NCBI GenBank assembly: GCA_022225965.2
Contig: JAKJXP020000059.1
Coordinates: 226,979 to 290,978, forward strand
Direction of reading: 5' to 3'
DNA length: 64,000 nt
Origin: Diatrype stigma
Taxonomy: Eukaryota; Ascomycota; Sordariomycetes; Xylariales; Diatrypaceae
Below the pieces are notes generated by a model. It was not told the DNA's origin and did not search any database. It saw nothing but the letters and a program-made list of their open reading frames with translations. Below, one piece after another: positions 46,900 through 57,388 of the stretch (position 1 is the stretch's first letter; every line of letters starts with the position of its first letter). The position numbers and the translations under genes are program-made.

Positions 46900-48534
46900 A
46901 TGGCTCCCGTCATATCCAGTACTGTGCCTACGCCGGCACACAAACTCAAACGTCCAACACCTGCTGGCATTCAGACGAATGGAGCACATGCTACTCCCGC
47001 CTCCAAATCTTCACCGTCTCCATCCATGTCGTCTAAGAAACCCCCGTCGGCTGTCGCTAAACAGCAGACACCTACCTCCGCTACCGCCAATGGCGTCAAC
47101 GGCAGCGGTGCTACCCGCACCAACCTGGCTCGGGCACGACGCGACATGGCTAACCAGAACGTCGGTCGAGGTCAAAAAAACAATGCCGGATCTTCAGGGT
47201 CGGCCGGCTTAGCTGTAGATGCCAGTGTTCCGCAAAGCGTTGAACCGCGACAAGCTAGTAAGTAGTAGCCAGCATCAAGCCTCGCCAATCCTCTGATATT
47301 GCAGTGCGCTTACCCATGACCTTTTTTGTCAGAGGTTACCACCCAGTACATACTCAGGAAATATGCCGGACACCCGCCATCCTTAATCGTACATCTTCAT
47401 CCCACCCATTTTAGATTCGATAAGCAAGACGGTATCTTTCAGTACAAGTCGCCCATGAAGATCTTTTTGGAGCACCTTAAAGCTCGAACGATTCCGCATG
47501 ACCTGATACCGTACTTCAACGACTGGGACGTCACCTTTTATGAAGGTTGCTTGATCGTTCAGGTACATGATCACAAATCAGCCGTCCAGGCCAAAGAGAA
47601 AGACAAGGCGCGGCCCACGTCCAAGTCAAGTGCCAGCACGCCATCTTCTATCCACAACTATAACCCTTATATCACCCCTTCTCCGTACGGGCCTTACCCG
47701 AAGACCAATCTCGCTGGAGCCACGAATACCGAGGCGAAGGCTACTGATGGCGAGGCGCAGGATAAAGAGAACATGCCGGCGCCATCTGCGCCCTCCGAAG
47801 AGCAGAAAAGCAAACCGGCACCGCAAAAAGATAAGACATTTACCTGTGTTTTATTTCCGACCCCACAAACATTGCAAATGGAACTGGGCATCAAAGCGAC
47901 AACGCTTGGGGGTGCTACTGATGCCAAACTCGGCGCGGACTCGTCCATGAACCCCCCAGCAACTCCCCTATCTGCCGTTCCTCCAACGCCTACCGGCACG
48001 AGCATGCTGCCGCCTGCGAAGAAGCAGAAACGTGAAAAACTGGAGCTGGATGCAAATGCCATGCGTGTTGCAGAGGCCCAGATTTTGCTTGCTACTGCCG
48101 GCCCATTGCATCTGGAGCCGACCAGGAACAAGGAAGAAACGATCGCGCTTCTTGCACAGATGGCGGATCCGAAACACTCGGACCCTGCGCCCCAACCGAA
48201 GACCCGGAAACGAACCGTTGCTGAAAGGGCGGCGGACGAGGCGGCAGCAGCCGATCAGGAGAGATATATGTTGACCTATGATGAACGCCTCTCGAATACG
48301 AGCGGCGTGCAGGGTGGGGCCGACGGGGGCGATGATCGGACCGGAGCCGCGACCTTTGAGCCGCGGTTTGAAAGGTTCAAGGTCCTTGCCGATATCAAGA
48401 GAGAGCATGCCGAGAAGAAAGAACAGGAGAGACTCCGCCAGCAGGAGAACGAGCGCAAACTTGCTTTGCAGAAACAGCAGCAGCACCAAGAGCAGCAACA
48501 ACTGCAGCAGCAACAACTACAGCAGCAACAACTA

Positions 48535-48566
<32 letters not shown>

Positions 48567-49551
48567 GCAACAGCAACAACAACAACGCCAACAAGCAGAA
48601 GAAAAGGCCCGCCGCGAGCAAGAAGCCGCACGGCAGCAGGCTCAATTGCGCCAACAGCAGCAGCAGCAGCATCAAGAAAATCAACGCCGCCTGGCGGCTC
48701 AAGCCCAAGCCCAGCAAGCCCAGGCCCAAGCCCAGGCTCAAGCCCAGGCAGCTGCCCAGGCCCAGGCGGCTGCTGCCCACTCCCACTCACCCCCCAATTT
48801 GCAGGGCAACCAGATGCAGGGCCCCCATGGTCACCCAGGTCCGAATGGAATGCCGAACGTCTCCATGCCGGGCCAGCCTGCCCACCGATTCCCGCAACAA
48901 GTATCACAGCCGCCCGTCTCATCGCCTGTGCCACGGCAGAACACACCGTTGAATATGTCCTCGCCAATGGTTGGAAATGTGCCAATGCAACAGACGAATT
49001 CGGGTATGGGTGGAAGTCCAGCAAGGCCCCCCTCGGTAGCTCAGAACCACGGCCCCATGTCTGTGCCCATGACGGCAAGCATGTCTGCAAGAGGGAGCCA
49101 GCAGAGCCATCCTTCTGGTACACCGCGCATGCCGAGCGCCACACCACAGATGGCCCACGGTACTCCAATCAGTCGGCCAATGGCTACGCCTCGAATGACG
49201 CAAGCGAGCCCGCCTCCAGGAATGATGGCCAGCAATTCACAAATGGGCCAGAATATGCTGATGGGCCATCAAAATATGGGCCAAAATATACCAAATCATC
49301 AGATGATGGCAGCCCAGTTGGCAGCACAACAGCAGCGCCAGCGCATTGCTCATCAGCAACAGTTGCAAGCATTACAAAGCGCTGGTATGATGAACGGACA
49401 AAACCCGCAAATGCCAAACCAGCAGCAAATGCTTCAGCAAATGATGCAACGGCAGCAGATGCTAAGCAACATGCAGAACAATCCTAACATGATGAATCCT
49501 GTCCAACAAGCTCAGCTTGCCCAGCGGTACCAGCAACACATTAACAACTTG

Positions 49552-49587
<36 letters not shown>

Positions 49588-49938
49588 ATGCAGGGGCAGA
49601 TGCAAGGCCAGATGGCGGGTCAGCAAATGGGAAGTCCTGCCTTCATGGGTGTTAATGGACTCAACCCTCAACAAATGGCAGCGCTCCAGCATATGCAACA
49701 AAGCGGCAGTCCTCAAGCAGCACCACATCCCTTACGCGTGCAGATACAGCAACGCCAGCAAATACTGTACCGGCAGCACATCCAGGGGATCGCTGCCAAG
49801 TACGGCGGCGTCCAGAACATACCGCCTGACGTTCACGAAAGCTTTAGGAGGCAGTGCCTACAACGGGCGCAGGAGACAGTACGGGCAATCATGGCGCAGC
49901 AGCAGAACCAGATGCTACAGCAGCAACAACAACAACAA

Positions 49939-49975
<37 letters not shown>

Positions 49976-50079
49976 AAGGCAATATGCAAAACATGCAGGG
50001 CATACAAGGGATGCAGGGGATGCAGGGGATGCAAAACATGCAGAATATGCAGAACATGGGTGGTATGCAAGGCATGTAG
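46900..50079 (+). CDS. SPT20: Spt20, SAGA complex structural subunit
   Basis: Two exons, 46900-47257 and 47333-50079, encode 1034 residues. Residues 1-119 are a low-complexity S/T/P-rich leader. The Spt20 domain starts at the exon junction: TTQYILRKYAGHPPSLIVHL, FRFDKQDGIFQYKSPMKIFL, HDLIPYFNDWDVTFYEGCLIV, then FTCVLFPTPQTLQMELG. Most of the rest is disordered and glutamine-rich, with Q tracts near residues 500-540, 860-872 and 975-1002 and Met/Gln-rich repeats at the end (MQNMQ, GMQGM). Spt20 holds SAGA together and links the activator-binding module to the core. A conserved block ALQHMQQSG to VRAIMAQQQ lies between the last two Q tracts. Long frames on other strands here are products of the CAG repeats. 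Confidence 0.92.
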
Positions 50080-50961
50080 GAGTGTGCCCTTGATACCACT
50101 GACCTTTAGACCCTTAGCCCTTGGAGAAAACCCAAGAGAAAATGTAGAGAAGGAAGAGAAGACGAACGCAGAAGATAGAAGGAAGCACTCCGTGCTTGAT
50201 CTTAATTGGGCTCGGAACGGCGAGACTCGGAAAATCCATCATTAGGCTGGCGTTCTGGATGGGATGGATTGCGGCGTACAGTGATTGATTAGCGAACGGG
50301 AACGAACAAACGCATGCATGCATAACTAACTCAGCTGTCTTCCCGACCAGGAGGATTATCACGGTTCCTGAGGGCGGGCTGGTCAACTGGCAGACCGACC
50401 AGCCGACTATTCTGTTTTACTCTTGCTTCCATATACCCCAATTTCTTCATGGGTTTCGCTATGCTATCGGGGCGCAGTGGTGGGCTTCTAGGTTATCAGG
50501 ATAGGCGCTTAGTAGATACGTTGTTACTATTATATTGAATCATCCAAGTGGCATTTCAGCAGCCATCATAGCTTTTCGCGATGCATTCTCTTTCTCGCTG
50601 GTTACGTCTATCAGATAGGCCGATGTTAGGTTATGCCCATTGCTTCGTGTCGTGAACATAACCAGAAGCTCCTTTATAAGAATGGAAACTTTAGGCAGCC
50701 TCACTTTCATCTTTGCAAATCAGCCCCGGGAATATTTTCACGTAGATACATATTCATATATGTCGATAGGCACTTCGTATATTGCCAGTACCTACGTAGT
50801 ATATGGCACCCTGAAAAGGGGGTTTGATCACGTGCTACCTAGGTATCCCTAACAGTTGGCTGTTATGTAATGAAGCCAGCTGGCGCACTTGAGCGCGCTA
50901 TATAGGAATTGATAACACGAAAATTTTCAGCCTGGTTCAATCAGACCAATCAATCAATCAA
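50080..50961. other. Intergenic region after SPT20
   Basis: About 880 bases holding the SPT20 3' untranslated region and the tRNA upstream region. Only short random frames. Confidence 0.55.
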
Positions 50962-51060
50962 GCCCGGCTGGCCTAATGGTAAGGCATCAGACTTCTACGA
51001 TTTAATGTTGAATTCGTCGTCGACATCTGAGGATTGTGGGTTCGATCCCCACGTCGGGTG
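50962..51060 (+). tRNA. tRNA-Arg (anticodon TCT) with a 27-base intron
   Basis: The cloverleaf folds by hand: acceptor GCCCGGC with GTCGGGT (a G-U pair closes the end), D stem GCCT/AGGC, anticodon stem TCAGA/TCTGA with loop CTTCTA plus A, variable GGATT, and T stem GTGGG/CCCAC around TTCGATC, then discriminator G. The anticodon TCT is at 50994-50996. The intron, 50998-51024, sits one base after the anticodon, the normal place for nuclear tRNA introns. It decodes AGA. Confidence 0.93.
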
Positions 51061-51067
51061 AAATTCC

Positions 51068-51076
51068 TTTTTTTTT
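51068..51076 (+). terminator. Pol III terminator of the tRNA
   Basis: Nine consecutive T residues begin eight bases after the tRNA 3' end. Confidence 0.85.
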
Positions 51077-51167
51077 CTTCTTCTTTTCTTCCAGGTTTCC
51101 CTTAGGTCCTTTCCGGCTGCTTCCCTATACCTCATACACGTATAACATGTAGGTATACTGGAGTAAC

Positions 51168-51250
51168 TACCTAGGTAGGTAGACTACACACCTGCAGGTA
51201 ATAGGTACGGTACCTGGTACCTACCTAGGTACCTAGGTAGGTCGGCAGGT
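51168..51250. repeat. ACCTAGGT/GGTACC palindrome cluster
   Basis: Repeated interleaved CTAGGTAGGT and GGTACCTACC words form many short palindromes. Confidence 0.75.
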
Positions 51251-51617
51251 ATGACATCGACGTATTATTATGGAGACTCTTATTATGTAACAAGTTATGT
51301 ACGTAAGGTCTCTACTACCTCCCACCTACATGTAGGCAGCTTAAAACCAGCTGAATTGACATGTAACGGCCTTGACGGCAGCTTTGGCACCTATATTTTA
51401 TTTACATTCATACTCACGAAAGCATAATAGGCAATATAACAAATAACAGTCGAAGCTACCTGGAGATCTAGTGGTTGGTCTACATCTCCATTATTGTGCA
51501 GTGCATTTACCTAATCCGCAGTGAACACGGAGAGGGCAGTCCTTATTGACAGTCCTTATTTGGCAGGACCCGGACACATGAGCTTCTGCTTCCCGACAGC
51601 TGACCCCAGTGCTGATT

Positions 51618-51687
51618 GCTGAGTGCTGAGTGCTGAGTGCTGAGTGCTGAGTGCTGAGTGCTGAGTGCTGAGTGCTGAGTGCTGAGT
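51618..51687. repeat. Ten-copy 7-base minisatellite
   Basis: Ten exact head-to-tail copies of GCTGAGT, flanked on each side by a one-mismatch copy (GCTGATT before, GCCGAGT after). Confidence 0.95.
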
Positions 51688-52230
51688 GCCGAGTACTGGA
51701 TACTGAGAGCTAGGTAGTCAAGTTAGGTGCTACTCGTAAGTGCTCGGTGCTGTTCCTCCTTCCCTCACGTCAACGTTATAGTTAAAAGACCGCGCTGCCC
51801 TTGCCTTTTGCCCACATAGCCGATAGCCAAGGTTGCACCCGTGTTTTAACTTTTGACCATAGCTTAACTATAGCACCGATCACTATTGATTTACCTCGTT
51901 ATTGAACTGAACCGAGCCTGACTGCGCCTTATTATGTGCTCACGCGACGACAACAGCAACCGAGCGAACACTTGATCTGCCTATCGCAGTGATAATCCAC
52001 CACTATCATCGTCATCAGTCCACGAACCGATCCGTGCGTCTACATACGGGACAGGGACGGGGACAGAAATAGACTTGAGCCGCCGTTCAACCATCGGATT
52101 TTGCTTTGCTTCTTCTGAAGTCTCCCCCATTTCCGACCTTCCACCTCCCTCCCGCTCTCCGGCGAAACGGGCAACACCGCACGACGCACCACACACGAAC
52201 CCTACCATCCCTCCCATACCATACCACATT

Positions 52231-53671
52231 ATGAAGCTCACATCGATAACGTCCGCCGCCGGCGGAGATGCCGGCCTTCTCCTCTCGCTACTGCTGCTCG
52301 TGCCCCAGCAAGCCGCCGCCATGTTCCGGTGCAACCACATCGTGGCCGACACGCAGCGGTACAACCTGGAGGCATTGGGCGGCGCCCACGGCGTCGTGAT
52401 CAGCAAGGACGAGGGCGCCAGCTACCTGAACACCACGTACACGGTCGACATTTGCCGGTCGCTGAAGAAGAAGGGCGACGTGCCCAAGAACCAGCAGTGC
52501 CCTAACGGGTCTAGAGGTACGTGTGGTTTTGCTTTGGGCTCGGAGGTGGGAAGCAATATTACCTGTATCGGTCTAGCCATATTTCTTCTCACCCATCTCG
52601 CATCAAGTGGCTTAGGCTGTTCACAGTGCACGTGCGTGCGTGCGTGCGTGCGTGCGTACATGTATGCTAATCTATCGATACGAACCAAACAGTCTGCGCC
52701 ATCCAGCGCACCGTGGGCAAGGACGAGAACAACCCGGGCGACGTCATCCTGAAGGCGTTCCCCATCGCCGGCGAGCTCGCCGATTACGGGGGCAAGAGCC
52801 TGGACCCCGAGGTCACGAGGCTAAGTCCGGAGGACCTGCCAGGCGTAGAGGACAGCCAGGGGGGCCTACGAGTGGTCCTGAAGGGTGGCTTCGACGAGAA
52901 GCCCGAGCACGGCGGCAAGCGCGAGCAGAAGGCTATCATCACGTTCGTGTGCGACCCCGCCCGCGACGGCACCGAGGGCGAGTTCAACCCCGAGGACCAG
53001 TACGACGACGGCGACGACCCGATCGGTGATGAAGAGGAAGAGGGCGGGAGCTCGGTCGACACCAGTATGGTCTCGAGGCGCAACGCGATGAGCAACCCGC
53101 TGTTCTACAGAGGAGAACGGAGTGCAGAAGATGGGGGCGACGGCGGGGAGGGCAACGGGGATGATGGCGCCGAGAAACCGGCTGGCGAGATTCAGTTGGG
53201 CGACGGCAAGAATGCCAGTCTGGTCTTTGATAGCTGGGGCGCCTCGGACGAGAACCCCAACGTGGATGTCTTGCGTCTGACTTGGCGCACCAAGTACGCT
53301 TGCGAAGGGCGCGCCGACGAAGGCGGGGATGAGTCGGCGAGTGCACATTGGGGGTTCTTCACTTGGCTTGTGATCCTGTGAGTTGACTTGATTATGACAC
53401 TTAGTCGCCCTATTCCCACTCCTGTCTATCATGAGACAGAACACATGACTAACAACATCTTCCTACCCTCCGCAGCGTCTTCCTCGGCACGGCATCCTAC
53501 CTCATCTTCGGGTCCTGGCTCAACTACAATCGCTACGGAGCTCGCGGCTGGGACCTGCTACCCCACGGCGACACCATCCGCGACATCCCCTACCTGATGA
53601 AGGACTGGACGCGGCGGGTGCTGAACACGGTTCAGGGGAGCGGCAGCCGGGGCGGATACAGTGCTGTGTGA
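52231..53671 (+). CDS. ATG27: Autophagy-related protein 27 (Atg27)
   Basis: Three exons, 52231-52516, 52693-53377 and 53476-53671, give 388 residues. A signal peptide (LLLSLLLLVPQQAAA) is followed by a luminal, cysteine-containing domain: FRCNHIVADTQRYNLEALGG, YTVDICRSLKKK, QCPNGSRVCAIQRTV, ITFVCDP and LTWRTKYAC fit the mannose-6-phosphate-receptor-like fold of Atg27. One membrane segment follows (about residues 315-338, FFTWLVILVFLGTASYLIFG), then a short cytosolic tail (NYNRYGARGWDLLPHGDTIRD) ending GGYSAV. Atg27 is a type I membrane protein cycling between Golgi, vacuole and Atg9 vesicles and supports Atg9 transport. An acidic low-complexity insert occupies the middle of the luminal domain. 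Intron 1 contains a CGTG microsatellite. Confidence 0.92.
52629..52658. repeat. CGTG microsatellite in ATG27 intron 1
   Basis: About six tandem GTGC/CGTG units, about 35 bases before the acceptor. Confidence 0.85.
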
Positions 53672-55486
53672 TGCGGCGCAGTATGATGGTCTGGTCTGGC
53701 AGGAGGGGGCACACGCAATATGCTCCCTGGCCGTGTCCGAATAGAGCGGTGTGAAGAGACCAACCCTCTTTACTACGTGCGACTACCCACGCGCAAAGAT
53801 AGTGTTTGGATGCGGCAAGGCAGCTGCGGTTGCAGGAAGCATCCAACGGCGGAGGACGGTTGGACGTGCGGAGGGCGAATTGTCACCCTATGCGTCACGT
53901 CACATTACGTTACGTAACAGCAGCTTCGTTGTGTGTGTGGTTCCAGAGGCTCTTGTGTTTCTATTCGAAGAGCGTCCACGCAGTTTCCAGAGTCCTCGGG
54001 GTGTTTGGTGATTTGACTGGGGAAGGTGGGAGGGGAAAGGGGGGTTCCGGCCTGTTTTGTTATCAATTTGTTGTCCCCCGTATCCCTCTTTGATCGTTTG
54101 TTGCCGGTTTCGCCGCGTCTTGTCTTTCACCTGTACTGTACACATAGCATACATAGAGCAAGGAGCGAGTGAGGGTTGGGCGATGGTGACGATGGGAATC
54201 CCGGCGGGAAAGGAGGAGAGACTTCGAAATCGAAATTACACCCAGTTCTTGCTTAGGAAATGAAGGGGCAATTCTTTTTTCTCTGGTTCGGTGGGTGGTG
54301 ATGTGATGCTATCAATCCGTTTGAGGCTGCGTTTGCCGACTTGTGCCACTGATGGGCGCCTAGGTATGTGCGTCGAACTATGAGAGGGGAAGGTACTAAG
54401 CCGCTGGTGAGATGTAGAATTTTTTGTCTTTTCGGACTTGTTATTGACGGGATAGGAGGAGGCTGTTGCGATGACTCGCAGTGCTAGCTACCACTCCTCA
54501 AGTTAAAAGGGGGGCTTGTAACCCCTAATCCCCCTACTCCTCCGTCAATATCACGGCGAGGGGGGGATAATCAGACTCGGCATTGCTACGTGCTCTTCCA
54601 TGCTAAGTACCACTGAAGCTCATCGAAGTCGTCTACTCATACTATGTGAGACCCTGGAACCAGAGACTTTCTTTATCTTGCTGATCTCCACCTAATACCA
54701 TACCATACGTCATCTCCGGCTCGCTATCCCCACAGCGGCGCAGCCCCGGCTGCTCGCCCGGTTCCCCTCCGTTGGAGTTGACGGGTTGAAGATCCGTCTC
54801 CGTAAGTAGATATAACTTTAACCCAACAACAGGGACCAGAGCGCCCCCTCCCGCATCTGGAAACACCCCGAGCGGTGTTGCGATACTTGACAGTGAATCT
54901 GTCGGGCGGGTAGTCGTCCCCCCCAGGCCAAGGTCCCCGCGGACTGGAGACGTGGCGCCGGTGTGCTGGCATCAGGACTTCTGCCTGTGGCGCATTATTG
55001 TGAACCCTGGTACGAATCCAATGTGTTGGAGCAAGGTATAAGTTTTGACAAGGACTATTGATACGGCCACTGTCTCTATGGGGCCTTCCGAAACCGCCCT
55101 GGATGACTCACAGGCATCCCCCCGACGAAGGGCGTTAATAGCCTGAAGTGTTGATATAGATCTGCATAGTTCAAAGCACTCGAATTGGCGTGAACAAAAG
55201 AATCGTTTACAAGATCATTCTCTCTTTTTCTATACTAGCCTTCGGGGCTATACCCCTGCATATGTCGCTTCCAGATCCAGTTGCCCATAGCATGAGAAGC
55301 CTTTATGCTGGTGAACATTGATTTTGCCATGATTAGCTTGCTCTGTATACGGGACAGAGAAGTAATAAAGTTAGGACGAACAACAAGATCCCGGCGCTGG
55401 TGTTTACGAGCTTGAGTAAGGACACGCAAATGAACAAGCCGACTACCACTTAATTTTTTACCATGACCACCATCAGTCAATAAACT
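53672..55486. other. Intergenic region between ATG27 and the GNAT-like gene
   Basis: 1.8 kb. The frames found are short, and none resembles a known family. A C-rich/G-rich patch lies near 54510-54570. Confidence 0.5.
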
Positions 55487-56260
55487 ATGGTAGCCGGAAG
55501 CTTACCCCTAAATGCACTTAATTTCACCAAGCGAGTAGTGCGCTTCGAAACTACTTCGGATTTCTGCTCTCGACCCATCACTACAGGGACCTCGAAGCAG
55601 TACATCCAGCGGCTCGCACTTGTGAATTCCCGGGCATCGGTATCTGCTCCTCTAACCATCGCCTTCGAGGGCGAAAAGCTCAAACCGCCCGAGACCATAG
55701 AATCACTCGGCCCCGAAGGGCTGAGACAGATCCTCTACGACGGCTCGGTGGCCCGCCTTACTGCCAAAGTCTCCAACGGCGCTTTCATCGCCGAGGCCGG
55801 CGACTTCGCCGCTGCCGCCTGCTGGGAGCCGGAGAGCATACGCGAGGGGCCGCGGGCGGATATGAGCCCCGAGCTTGCCGCCAAAGCGACGCGGCCCATC
55901 TTTGCCGAATTCACCGAGCGCGTGGAGGTCGTCAAGCAGGCGCGGCTGCGGCCCGTGGCCGAAAGGATGAGCCAGGGCCGGTTCTGGCACCTCAACATGC
56001 TGGCGAGAGATCCCGGCGTGCCCTACGTCCAGGGCGCGGTGAGGGCGGTGCTGGTGCCGTTCTTGGAGAGGTTCACGTCCGAGGATGGAGAGGGTGGGCC
56101 GGCACCGATCTGGTTGGAAACCGACACTGAGCGAGCACGGTCTATATACGCTCACTTCGGCTTCCGCGAGGTGGGGGCTTGGGAAGTGAGGGGGGTCAAG
56201 ATCTGGGCTATGATGTACACAAGAGAACCGGAGTTCAATCCTATCGAGAATACGACATGA
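55487..56260 (+). CDS. GNAT-like acetyltransferase
   Basis: A single exon encodes 257 residues. The C-terminal half fits the GNAT fold as seen in many fungal acetyltransferase-like proteins: FWHLNMLARDPGVPYVQG (the beta4/pyrophosphate-loop region, with a weak glycine motif), PIWLETDTERARSIYAHFGF (the usual strand then Y-x-x-x-GF motif) and a final EVGAWEV. The middle part (GAFIAEAGDFAAAACWEP) is the usual strand preceding it. The canonical R/Q-x-x-G-x-G/A loop is not clear, so enzymatic activity is uncertain. The only in-frame upstream ATG is at 55487; no alternative Met occurs until MSPELAA. No neighbour suggests a substrate. Single-exon structure and GC-rich third positions look normal. Confidence 0.75.
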   Translation: MVAGSLPLNALNFTKRVVRFETTSDFCSRPITTGTSKQYIQRLALVNSRASVSAPLTIAFEGEKLKPPETIESLGPEGLRQILYDGSVARLTAKVSNGAFIAEAGDFAAAACWEPESIREGPRADMSPELAAKATRPIFAEFTERVEVVKQARLRPVAERMSQGRFWHLNMLARDPGVPYVQGAVRAVLVPFLERFTSEDGEGGPAPIWLETDTERARSIYAHFGFREVGAWEVRGVKIWAMMYTREPEFNPIENTT

Positions 56261-56926
56261 TTAGGTAGGCGATGGGGGTTCAAAGTGACTACATGCCGAT
56301 GCGACATGGTTTAGGCGCCTTGATTAGCGAAAACACTGTCTACAGAGTATCATATAAGAATGTACCTGAGACTGAGGTATTCTTTAGATAGGATCCAGTC
56401 AAAACTGATACCATCAATGGCCCCTCGACAATGCCCGCAACAGTTCCTTCAACGTGGATGCTAACTACATGGTGCAATAGACCAATGGTGCCTCTCATTA
56501 TGAATTCCATTTCCTTGTCCGTCGGAGCAATGTGTTCTTAGCCCACGACAGAACATCGTTTCGGGTATTGTCTTTGTATTGCCAGTCCCAGTTGAAGAAC
56601 AAAGGACCCTGTGCTTCTCTCGAGGAAATTGGATAGATATGAATTGTCAACTCGGTCTAGACTCGGTGCAGGTCCTTTGAATGAGGTGTTAATGTTATTG
56701 TGCTTTCAATTCTGTTTAGGATCAGCCCTTTCAGTCTCATCAAAGGCGGCTGGTGTTGAAAGGCCAAGTGCAGCCAAAGCAATCGCATATATTAATACGG
56801 TGTCTCCTAGCACTTCATTATTCATGTGCTATCTATCCATTCACGCGATATTCAGAGACTAAGCAATTTGAAACACAGTCTTGTCTTTGAGTATTCCAAC
56901 TTCAGTTGATCATATTCTCTTTAGTT
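56261..56926. other. Intergenic region
   Basis: 670 bases with moderate AT content. No feature could be assigned. Confidence 0.55.
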
Positions 56927-57268
56927 ATGGCGCCTACCGAAATCAACACCGGGTCTTCAAACTCGGCTGAGAAGGGGCTGGATGGGGCCACTGTCTCTGT
57001 ACGAGGTCCTACCGATGGTGAGCAATCCGCCCCGGAGATTCCACCAAAGAGTCCTCTTCGAGCGTCGCGGAATGGGAAGCCGAATGGTGCCAAAGACAGC
57101 CAGGGACCGATCTCGGAAAGCATTGTGTCGCGGACACAGGGAAGAGTCAAGCAGCTCACTGCGGAGCTCGAGCAGAAGAAGAACCTTCATCTCAGGATGT
57201 ATGATTGGACTGGTGACTTGAGTCACCTTGACAACAGGGAAAAGCCCGGATCTGTAGGCTCTTCCTGA
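56927..57268 (+). CDS. Small hydrophilic protein, unknown
   Basis: From MAPTEINTGSSNSAEKG the frame gives 113 residues; a further in-frame ATG at 56906 adds MIIFSLV, which looks like leader DNA. The protein is charged and S/G-rich, with one probable helix or short coiled coil (RVKQLTAELEQKKNLHLRMYD). There is no signal peptide. It converges on the sulfatase with 120 bases between stop codons. The start context (ATGGC) and the absence of stops support coding. I do not recognise it. Confidence 0.5.
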   Translation: MAPTEINTGSSNSAEKGLDGATVSVRGPTDGEQSAPEIPPKSPLRASRNGKPNGAKDSQGPISESIVSRTQGRVKQLTAELEQKKNLHLRMYDWTGDLSHLDNREKPGSVGSS

Positions 57269-57388
57269 AGGTCGGATAGCATATGATTGGAAGAGCCTAG
57301 TAGAAGGGGGGTTTTCTTTGCAGGTGTTGTTTTTAGACAATTGAATCCTTATATATATATAATTCATTGCTACAATGTGAGCTACTCT

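Larger units (their letters stand above)
51061..52230. other. Repeat-rich intergenic region between tRNA and ATG27
   Basis: It contains the Pol III terminator, an ACCTAGGT-type palindromic patch and a ten-copy 7-base minisatellite. No gene was seen. Confidence 0.55.

Noticed and set aside
48395..49168. Long minus-strand frames (up to 257 codons) opposite SPT20
   Set aside because: They are translations of the reverse of CAG-rich DNA (poly-L, poly-A, poly-C runs), with no independent support.
54480..54570. Possible shared C-rich/G-rich element with 59350-59410
   Set aside because: Both are rich in CCCC and GGGG with similar short words, but no alignable stretch longer than chance was found by eye.
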